Assembly (NCBI GenBank): GCA_010027295.1
Contig: RGVM01000229.1
Span: 1 to 5,190, forward strand
DNA length: 5,190 nt
Reading direction: 5' to 3'
Source: Chitinophagia bacterium
Lineage (GTDB): Bacteria > Bacteroidota > Bacteroidia > Chitinophagales > Chitinophagaceae
The position numbers and the translations under genes are program-made. The notes beneath the pieces were generated by a model. It was given only the letters and a program-made list of their open reading frames with translations, was not told the DNA's origin and searched no databases. Of this stretch, positions 1 through 5,190 are shown piece after piece (position 1 is the first letter of the stretch; every line of letters begins with the position of its first letter).

Positions 1-2953
1 GTGTCCCGCCGACGGCACCCGGCAATGGCCGCCCGTCCAGACTCCATTGCAGGGAACGGATCGTACCGCTCCCGGGCAGGGAGCCCGATACGAGCGGCAA
101 ACTGTCGCTGGCGCAGATCTCCCGCACAGGACCCGGCGTGACGATCACCTCCGGTTCGGCATAGACCACCACCGGCAGGAACAGGCTGTCCGTACAACCC
201 TTGTCGGTCGTTACCAGCAGCCGTACCCGGAATTGGCCGGGGGAGCCATACACATGCGTCACCATTGGACTCTGTGCCTGTCTGCCATCACCCAGGTCCC
301 AGCCATGGGTGACCGTGCCCGTGACGACACTCGAACGGCTCCGGAAGGTGAAGTTGTTACCCGTCAGGCAGCGCGCAGCCGGTGTATCGGCCGACATAAC
401 CGGCAGAGGATTGACCACGACGGGCATCGGAGAACTCGTCCGCTGGCAGATGCCAAGCGTTACCCTCAGCCGATACGCCCCCGCCAGGCGCGCGATGAAG
501 AGGCTGTCGGTCGCCGCTGCAATAGGTATACCATCCAGCAGCCACTGGTGAAGACGACCGGGCATCTCTCCGCCCGACCTCAACAGGACAGAAGAGCCCT
601 CGCATATCGACGCGGATCCCTCGGCAGAAAAGACGGCATTCGGCTCCGGACGGACATCCGTCGTGAAAGACGTCGTGTCTCCGCAACCACGATCCGACAA
701 GGCCCATACCCGACCCTGAAACACACCGTACCGGGAATAGGAATGCGTCACGGCAATCCCGCCTGCGCCCGTACCGTCGCCGAAATCCCAGCCATGAGAG
801 GTTAGCGAGCCGGATACAATCGTTGAAACCACCTGCAAATCAAAACGGTTGCCGGATAGACACTGTGCGGCCGGTGGCGCGACGGGTTGCACCGATGGAT
901 TCGGATGCACAGAGACTGGTCGCGAGAGGGTATCGCGACAGCCGTTGGCGCCCAGTACGAAAAGGCTGACGGTGAATTCGCCCGGCTGAAGGTATGTCCG
1001 TTGCGACTGCAGGCCCGTCGCGCTAGCCCCGTCACCAAACGACCAGCGCGTCTCCGAGATGCTGCCGCCAGCAAGCGTCGACTGACTCGCAAAACTGAAG
1101 AGATTGCCCCGAAAACATTGGTCGGCAGGGGCGGCAAAAGCCGCGACAGGATGCGACATGACCTCTACCGACCGACTCAAACTGTCTCGGCAGCCCTCCG
1201 TACTCAAAGCCAAGAGTGACACGACACGGACACCCGCCGTCGTGTACGCATGACCGGGGGCTGCGACGACACTTGTGGCGCCATCCCCGAACGACCACTG
1301 ATACGCCGCGGTCGTACCATTGGCCTGACTAAGGTTCGTGAAGGAGAATAGATTGCCGCGCAGGCACTGGTCGGCATCGTTCACGTCGAAAGCCGCCTTC
1401 GGTACCGCAAGCACCCGCATACGACGCGTGACACTGTCACGACAGCCTTCCGGACTCACCAAGGTTAGCCGGACATCATACGTGCCCGCAGCCGAATAGA
1501 CTCTTGACACGGACTGCCCAGCACCGAAAGATCCGTCACCGAACAACCATGACCGCTGGGTTCCCGCACCCGCAACGGACAGGTCCGTGAAGCGGAAATC
1601 ATTCCGGTTCAGGCACTGCACTGTATCTCCAACCGAAAATGCCGCAACCGGCATGGCATGGACCTGCAAAGTCCTCTCCGAACTGTCGGCGCATCCCTCC
1701 GAACTCGTCACCGTCAACCGCACCGTTCGACTACCCGGAGAGGCATAGCTGTAGGCAGGGTCGGTCAGAGTGGAGACGGAACCGTCGCCGAAACGCCACA
1801 GGTGGCTGACCGAAAGGCCGGACGGCTGAGCCGCGGATCTGAATGAGAAAAGGTTAAATCGGAAACACTGCCCAGCATTGTCCACCTGGAAGCCCGCAGC
1901 AGGCGTCTGGCGGACGCGTACCTGCCTTGTGATGCTGTCCAGGCATCCACCATCGCCCGACACCACCAACTTCACGTCGTACACCCCCGCGGCAGCATAG
2001 GTCTTGACGGGATCCTTCTGCGTCGACACGCTGCCGTCGCCAAACCGCCATGTGTACTGTACGTTTCCCTGCTCCACGGTCGTGTTGACAAAATTGAAAC
2101 GGTTGCCTGACAGGCACTGTTCTGCAGACTGCTGGAAGTCAGGAACGCTGCAGACCCTCTGCGGCGTGAACAGATAGTCCGTCAGACATACCCTTTGCTC
2201 GTTGATGTAGGCGCCCGTGGTGGCTGTGAAACCCCAGTACACATTGGGATTCCCACCGAAGATGTCCGTAACGATGTCTGCCGTTCGGTCGATCTTCAAC
2301 ACGTTGTTGAAATAAAACTGGAACCGCTTTGTGGACGCCGTCCAGACGATCCGCACGGGCCTTGTCACGCCATCCTCTGCATCGGCCTGGTTGGGCAGGA
2401 GTTCGGATGGCCCCTGCAGGTTGTTCGGCGAGGCATGGTCGGCAACACCATTTGACATGAGCGCAATGTGGTCGAAAACAGGATCGTTGAAGTTTTGCCA
2501 GGTATCCATCTCCACCGCGAGGGAGGGGGAAAGTCCGCTGTAGCCCAGGCCGCCCCCTGATCCGCCAAAGTTGTTACTCAAGGGCTGAAGGACGAAGGCG
2601 ACCCCGTCCGCGCCGGTCTGATCATTGACACCCAGATAGACCGTTGCCTTGATGTCGAAATCCGAAGCCAGGGTGATGCGCTGACGATACCAGATGGCTC
2701 CTCCCTGACCAATCACCTCCGGAGTAAGCCGAAAACAACCACTACCCGTGAAGACCGCAGAGCCGGATGTATTGAAATCCCCGGCATTAAACTGGCACAG
2801 ACCCTCCGCCTGCGAGAATAGTAGGGCCAAAAACAGGAGGATTCTAGAGAATCCGGAGGATATGTGGCCAAGGACACACACTGGAATGGCTATTTTCGTA
2901 GGGCTCTGCCGATGCATAGCGTTGGTAATTTCACCTGTGTGGGCAGGCAACAT
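1..2953 (-). CDS. Large secreted L-type lectin / multi-PKD / Ig-like adhesin, C-terminus beyond window
   Basis: A minus-strand frame stays open from the ATG at 2953 to the left edge: 984 codons with no stop, so the protein is partial. Residues 1-37 are polar to mixed. Residues 38-46 (ILLFLALLF) form a signal-peptide core with likely cleavage near S47-Q48-A49. Residues 55-262 resemble a bacterial L-type lectin, with GADGVAFVL (114-122), LGYSG (136-140) and VEMDTW (147-152) followed by N154 and D161, the usual calcium and sugar-site pattern. From about 270, nine beta-sandwich modules follow, most PKD units carrying W-x-FGDG. Such proteins in Bacteroidota are exported and often bind glycans or promote adhesion or gliding; a binding role here is inferred and the ligand is unknown. 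The start is uncertain: ATG 2953 gives a long n-region, so ATG 2917 (residue 13) or GTG 2881 (residue 25) may be used. No enzyme domain is visible. Confidence is high for the gene and its domains, low for its exact role. Confidence 0.93.
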   Translation of the reverse strand, partial: MLPAHTGEITNAMHRQSPTKIAIPVCVLGHISSGFSRILLFLALLFSQAEGLCQFNAGDFNTSGSAVFTGSGCFRLTPEVIGQGGAIWYRQRITLASDFDIKATVYLGVNDQTGADGVAFVLQPLSNNFGGSGGGLGYSGLSPSLAVEMDTWQNFNDPVFDHIALMSNGVADHASPNNLQGPSELLPNQADAEDGVTRPVRIVWTASTKRFQFYFNNVLKIDRTADIVTDIFGGNPNVYWGFTATTGAYINEQRVCLTDYLFTPQRVCSVPDFQQSAEQCLSGNRFNFVNTTVEQGNVQYTWRFGDGSVSTQKDPVKTYAAAGVYDVKLVVSGDGGCLDSITRQVRVRQTPAAGFQVDNAGQCFRFNLFSFRSAAQPSGLSVSHLWRFGDGSVSTLTDPAYSYASPGSRTVRLTVTSSEGCADSSERTLQVHAMPVAAFSVGDTVQCLNRNDFRFTDLSVAGAGTQRSWLFGDGSFGAGQSVSRVYSAAGTYDVRLTLVSPEGCRDSVTRRMRVLAVPKAAFDVNDADQCLRGNLFSFTNLSQANGTTAAYQWSFGDGATSVVAAPGHAYTTAGVRVVSLLALSTEGCRDSLSRSVEVMSHPVAAFAAPADQCFRGNLFSFASQSTLAGGSISETRWSFGDGASATGLQSQRTYLQPGEFTVSLFVLGANGCRDTLSRPVSVHPNPSVQPVAPPAAQCLSGNRFDLQVVSTIVSGSLTSHGWDFGDGTGAGGIAVTHSYSRYGVFQGRVWALSDRGCGDTTSFTTDVRPEPNAVFSAEGSASICEGSSVLLRSGGEMPGRLHQWLLDGIPIAAATDSLFIARLAGAYRLRVTLGICQRTSSPMPVVVNPLPVMSADTPAARCLTGNNFTFRSRSSVVTGTVTHGWDLGDGRQAQSPMVTHVYGSPGQFRVRLLVTTDKGCTDSLFLPVVVYAEPEVIVTPGPVREICASDSLPLVSGSLPGSGTIRSLQWSLDGRPLPGAVGGT
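2..151 (-). other. Start of a second Ig-like module, cut by the window edge
   Basis: Residues 935-984 show E945-I946-C947-A948-S949 followed by a polar loop and S967-L968-Q969-W970-S971-L972-D973-G974. This matches the first half of the Ig-like module at residues 772-851 (ICEGS ... HQWLLDG). The second cysteine and the AGxY strand would lie outside the window. It shows that the array switches to alternating PKD and Ig-like units and continues to the left. Confidence 0.7.
152..2146 (-). repeat. Tandem array of seven PKD modules with one Ig-like module inserted
   Basis: These are protein-level repeats of about 80-85 residues (about 250 bp) in the adhesin. By residue: PKD1 270-351, PKD2 352-435, PKD3 436-518, PKD4 519-602, PKD5 603-686, PKD6 687-771, an Ig-like unit 772-851, and PKD8 852-934. 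Each PKD unit has an early cysteine in a QC or RC context, a W-x-[FL]-GDG turn near the middle, a Y-x-x-x-G turn, a late cysteine in a GC-x-D-[ST] context, and ends in proline. Unit boundaries follow these prolines. PKD folds usually act as spacers or as protein/glycan contact modules in surface proteins. The copies are clearly related but diverged in DNA, so they are not exact nucleotide repeats. Confidence 0.9.
401..640 (-). other. Ig-like module between PKD6 and PKD8
   Basis: Residues 772-851 lack the GDG turn of the PKD units. They instead show I783-C784-E785-G786 near the start, H802-Q803-W804 followed by LLDG, then a D-S-L-F-I segment, AGAYRL (824-829) and a late C836. This C...W...AGxY...C pattern is typical of the Ig-like domains that sit among PKD domains in Bacteroidota surface proteins. 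The two cysteines probably pair as in an Ig fold. The family call is by pattern only. Confidence 0.75.
2168..2791 (-). other. L-type (legume-like) lectin domain within the adhesin
   Basis: Residues 55-262 of the minus-strand protein. The order of motifs fits bacterial L-type lectin domains: a GSAIW-like segment (GGAIWY, 84-89), a strand with GADGVAFVLQ (114-123), a glycine-rich loop leading to LGYSG (136-140), then SLAVEMDTWQNFND (144-157) and D161-H162. In this fold, D116, E148, D150, N154 and D161 would be expected to hold the sugar-contacting aspartate and the metal ligands; I assign them by motif, not by structure. A later strand with RIVWTAS (201-207) and FQFYFNN (211-217) fits the back sheet, and NVYWGFTATTG (237-247) is a typical closing strand. 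Sugar specificity cannot be read from the sequence. Confidence 0.85.
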
Positions 2954-3101
2954 GGCAGATTTGCAATGATAACCAATTTCTTCTCTATTCGGATTAAGTA
3001 AGTGTATTCGTTATGCCACCCATTTCATCCACAGCCGCAAAGAGTTGACATCTATCAGTCCTCTTGTGCAGAAATCACCCACAGAAAAAATCATTCCAAC
3101 C
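2954..3101. promoter_or_regulatory. Divergent intergenic region between adhesin and phosphoesterase genes
   Basis: These 148 bp separate the two 5' ends, so they should contain the promoters of both genes unless alternative starts are used. The part next to the minus-strand gene (about 2958-3013) is AT-rich compared with the genes. I looked for the Bacteroidota -33/-7 pattern (TTTG, then TAnnTTTG) on both strands and found only weak matches, such as TATCATTG on the minus strand with no -33 partner. An A-run (ACAGAAAAAATC, 3081-3092) lies just before the plus-strand ATG, as expected for the A-rich leaders that replace Shine-Dalgarno sequences in this phylum. No operator, riboswitch or hairpin terminator is evident. 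Confidence 0.55.
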
Positions 3102-5190
3102 ATGACAGCCCGACAATGGATGATGACATGGCCCCAAAGCCTCCTGGAGATCGCCCGGGATATGCAGGGCTACCGACTGGCGACATGGATGATGCTCACA
3201 CTCTCATCCGGCGTACTTGCCCAACCGACACCTGTTGTCACCCTGCCCAACGGCTGGTCGCTATCTCCAGCCGGCAGAAGCATCCCGCTGGGGGACCTTC
3301 CCCTACAGATGGCCGTCTCGCCGGACAAAAGGCGCATCGCCGTCACCAACAACGGACAGGGCGTCCAATCCATTCAACTCATCGATATCCAGGGCGAAAA
3401 GATCATGCACAGCCGCATCGTGGACAAAGCCTGGTACGGACTCGTGTTCTCCCCGGACGGCCAGACCCTCTACGCCTCGGGAGGTCATGACAACCGCATC
3501 CTCGAGTTCGACATCACTCACGACTCCCTGCGCGTGCTTCCTGGCATCACACTCGGTGAACCATGGCCCAACCGCATCGCACCCGCCGGACTTGCTGTAG
3601 ACAGGTCCGGCAAACGTCTCTACGTGGTCACCCGAGATGACAAGACCCTTTATCAGATAGACCTGCGGACACGAAGGGTGACTTCAAAAACACCCTTGGG
3701 ATCAGAAGCGTACGCATGCATCTCCTCACCCGACGGCAGATACCTCTACATCTCTCTCTGGGGCGGGGACAGCGTGCTGAAAAGGGAACTCGCCACAGGA
3801 CGCACCGTCGGCTGGCCCACCGGTGACAACCCCAACGAACTGTGCCTCTCCCGCAACGGCCGCATCCTCTACGTGGCCAATGCCAACGACAATTCCGTCT
3901 CCGTCATCGACACGAGAACGGGACGGACCCTGGAAGTCCTCAACACGGCACCCTATCCCGACGCACCTCCCGGCTCCACGACCAACAGCCTCTGCCTGTC
4001 CGGGGACGGAAGGACACTCTACGTGGCCAATGCGGACAACAACTGCCTCGCCGTATTCAACGTCTCCATGCCCGGACACTCCCGATCCCGGGGATTCATC
4101 CCCGTAGGCTGGTATCCCACGTCCGTCCGTACCGCTGGCGACCGGATCTTCACGGCCAATGGCAAGGGATTCTCCTCCTTTGCCAACCCCTACGGACCCA
4201 ACCCCGTCGATACGGATGAAAAGGTGTCCTATCAGCAGGGCGATGTCGCCAAACCCCCCGAAGTCCAATATATCGGCGGTCTCTTCAAAGGCACGATGAG
4301 CATTGTCGACATCCCCGATGACAAGGCCCTTGCCTACCTCACGGCCCAGGTGTACCGGAACATACCCTACACCTCCGAACGGAGGACAGCCCCGGGTGGA
4401 GAAGCCGGAAACCCGATCCCCTCACGGTTGGGTGACCCGTCCCCGATCCGCCATGTGTTCTACATCATCAAGGAAAACCGTACCTACGACCAGGTGCTGG
4501 GCGACATCCCACAGGGCAATGGCGATTCCTCGCTCGTGCTGTTCGGCGAACGGATAACCCCCAACCAGCATGCGATCGCCAGGGAGTTCGTCCTCCTCGA
4601 CAACTTCTTCGTCGATGGAGAAGTGAGCGCCGACGGCCACAACTGGAGCATGGGCGCCTACGCCACCGACTACCTGGAAAAGACATGGCCAACCAGTTAC
4701 GGAGGGCGAGGCGGCGACTACGACGCCGAAGGCAACCGCGCGATAGCCAACAACAAGAACGGCTTCATCTGGGACCTCTGCCGACGCCACGGCGTCAGCT
4801 ACCGGACATACGGCGAATTCGCAGACGACTACAAGGCCAACATCCCCGCACTCGAAGGCCATTTCTGCCCCTACTTCACCAGCTGGGACGAGCGCGTCCG
4901 TGACACCACGCGCTTCCACCAATGGAGACACGAGTTCGACTCCCTCGTGGCCGCCAAAGCCCTGCCCAGGCTCAACACCCTCCGCTTCATAAACGACCAT
5001 ACCGAAGGCCTGGAACCAGGCAGACCCACTCCCTTCGCACACGTGGCCGATAACGACCTCGCCGTCGGAAGATTCATAGAACACCTGTCCCTCAGCCCCG
5101 TATGGAAGGAATCCGTCGTCTTCATCGTCGAGGATGACGCCCAGAACGGACCCGATCACGTCGACGCCCACCGCACCACCGCCTACCTTG
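3102..5190 (+). CDS. Bifunctional YncE-like beta-propeller / alkaline-phosphatase-superfamily phosphoesterase, C-terminus beyond window
   Basis: The frame is open from the ATG at 3102 to the right edge (696 codons, no stop). Residues 26-40 form a hydrophobic segment ending VLA-Q, a likely signal peptidase I site after A40, so export is expected. Residues about 66-365 carry roughly seven propeller blades with SPDG-like turns and YVAN strands (for example RILYVANAND and RTLYVANADN), as in YncE/YVTN proteins. After a linker, a phosphoesterase domain starts near 450: IIKENRTYD (455-463), EVSADGHNWS (507-516) and EDDAQNGPDHVDAH (677-690). In the related PF04185 enzymes the Glu-Asn pair and the Asp-Asp pair bind the catalytic metal; by analogy E458, N459, D678 and D679 are metal ligands, with H686 and H690 nearby. 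The nucleophile is probably a serine close to the DGHNW motif, which I cannot fix. The substrate is unknown. ATG 3162 (residue 21) is an alternative start that gives a more normal signal peptide. The C-terminal end, perhaps 100 or so residues, is missing. Confidence 0.93.
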   Translation, partial: MTARQWMMTWPQSLLEIARDMQGYRLATWMMLTLSSGVLAQPTPVVTLPNGWSLSPAGRSIPLGDLPLQMAVSPDKRRIAVTNNGQGVQSIQLIDIQGEKIMHSRIVDKAWYGLVFSPDGQTLYASGGHDNRILEFDITHDSLRVLPGITLGEPWPNRIAPAGLAVDRSGKRLYVVTRDDKTLYQIDLRTRRVTSKTPLGSEAYACISSPDGRYLYISLWGGDSVLKRELATGRTVGWPTGDNPNELCLSRNGRILYVANANDNSVSVIDTRTGRTLEVLNTAPYPDAPPGSTTNSLCLSGDGRTLYVANADNNCLAVFNVSMPGHSRSRGFIPVGWYPTSVRTAGDRIFTANGKGFSSFANPYGPNPVDTDEKVSYQQGDVAKPPEVQYIGGLFKGTMSIVDIPDDKALAYLTAQVYRNIPYTSERRTAPGGEAGNPIPSRLGDPSPIRHVFYIIKENRTYDQVLGDIPQGNGDSSLVLFGERITPNQHAIAREFVLLDNFFVDGEVSADGHNWSMGAYATDYLEKTWPTSYGGRGGDYDAEGNRAIANNKNGFIWDLCRRHGVSYRTYGEFADDYKANIPALEGHFCPYFTSWDERVRDTTRFHQWRHEFDSLVAAKALPRLNTLRFINDHTEGLEPGRPTPFAHVADNDLAVGRFIEHLSLSPVWKESVVFIVEDDAQNGPDHVDAHRTTAYL
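3297..4196 (+). other. Seven-bladed YncE/YVTN-type beta-propeller domain
   Basis: Blade starts by residue are near 66, 112, 160, 204, 245, 295 and 340. Most share a small hydrophobic strand, then S-x-[DN]-G or a variant (SPDK, SPDG, DRSG, SPDG, SRNG, SGDG), then a strand of the LYVAN type and a strand ending in a short acidic or polar turn such as VIDTRTG. Blades 5 and 6 are the closest pair. Blade 7 is the most divergent (RIFTANGKGF). Propellers of this type usually bind partners or cap an active site; no specific ligand can be deduced. Confidence 0.8.
4449..5190 (+). other. Phosphoesterase (alkaline phosphatase superfamily) catalytic domain, partial
   Basis: Residues 450-696 of the plus-strand protein. 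HVFYIIKENRTYDQVLGD opens the domain and matches the N-terminal metal-binding strand of phosphoesterase-family enzymes. DNFFVDGEVSADGHNW (499-515) is the second conserved block. The block FIVEDDAQNG followed by DHVDAHRTTAYL (674-696) is the distal metal-binding strand and loop, and the window ends inside it. All the expected motifs present in the window look intact, so the enzyme is probably active; the remaining C-terminal strand elements cannot be checked. Confidence 0.82.

Noticed and set aside
47..805. A 252-codon plus-strand open frame starting with ATG.
   Set aside because: It lies antisense to the PKD/Ig-like region, is rich in Arg, His and Pro with no domain-like pattern, and is explained by the codon bias of the real minus-strand gene.
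2795..2812. Possible lipoprotein lipobox ending at Cys53 of the adhesin.
   Set aside because: The residues before the cysteine are Glu-Gly-Leu, which do not fit a lipobox; cleavage by signal peptidase I near A49 is more likely.
2748..2969. A 73-codon plus-strand open frame overlapping the start of the adhesin gene.
   Set aside because: It is antisense to the signal peptide and the start of the lectin domain, and shows no domain features of its own.
2986..3010. Two copies of TATTCG spaced 19 bp apart in the intergenic region, possibly a direct-repeat operator.
   Set aside because: A six-base match in an AT-rich region is easily due to chance, and the flanking bases do not extend the repeat.
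3045..3050. TTGACA resembling a sigma-70 -35 box on the plus strand.
   Set aside because: No TATAAT-like box lies about 17 bp downstream, and Bacteroidota primary promoters use a different consensus.
3726..4268. A 180-codon minus-strand open frame with repeated VGIGHVE-like segments.
   Set aside because: The apparent repeats are the reverse reading of the LYVAN-type propeller blades on the plus strand.
4422..5171. A 249-codon minus-strand open frame rich in Val, Gly and Glu.
   Set aside because: It is the antisense of the phosphoesterase domain; its composition mirrors GAC/GCC/ACC-type codons on the other strand, and it has no recognisable motif.

Overview
The window holds the 5' parts of two large, divergently transcribed genes for exported proteins. 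A 148 bp intergenic region (2954-3101) separates them, and both genes run off the window edges. I see no RNA genes, mobile elements, CRISPR or recognisable terminators. The domain content (a bacterial L-type lectin joined to a long PKD/Ig-like array, and a YncE-type propeller joined to a phosphoesterase) and the lack of convincing Shine-Dalgarno sequences suggest a GC-rich member of the Bacteroidota, perhaps of the Chitinophagales/Saprospirales type. This taxonomic call is inference; no marker gene is present.

Left region (1-2953, minus strand): one uninterrupted reading frame of at least 984 codons. It encodes a signal-peptide region, an L-type (legume-like) lectin domain with calcium-site residues, then nine tandem beta-sandwich modules of about 80-85 residues: six PKD, one Ig-like, one PKD, and a second Ig-like that is cut by the window edge. 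It looks like a large cell-surface or secreted glycan-binding adhesin. The C-terminus, where a type IX secretion sorting domain would be expected in this phylum, lies outside.

Middle (2954-3101): a divergent intergenic region that must carry the 5' signals of both genes. It is more AT-rich than the genes. No promoter could be called with confidence.

Right region (3102-5190, plus strand): one uninterrupted frame of 696 codons for a putative bifunctional YncE-like beta-propeller / alkaline-phosphatase-superfamily phosphoesterase. It has a signal peptide, about seven propeller blades, a linker, then a catalytic domain with ENRTYD, DGHNW and EDDAQ...DHVDAH motifs. The last part of the catalytic domain lies beyond the window.

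The two genes may share regulation through the common intergenic region, and both products should act outside the cytoplasm. Nothing in the sequence shows that they work together. I did not find a clearly novel system; the most notable points are the regular cysteine-paired PKD array and the propeller-phosphatase fusion with its catalytic motifs intact as far as can be read.
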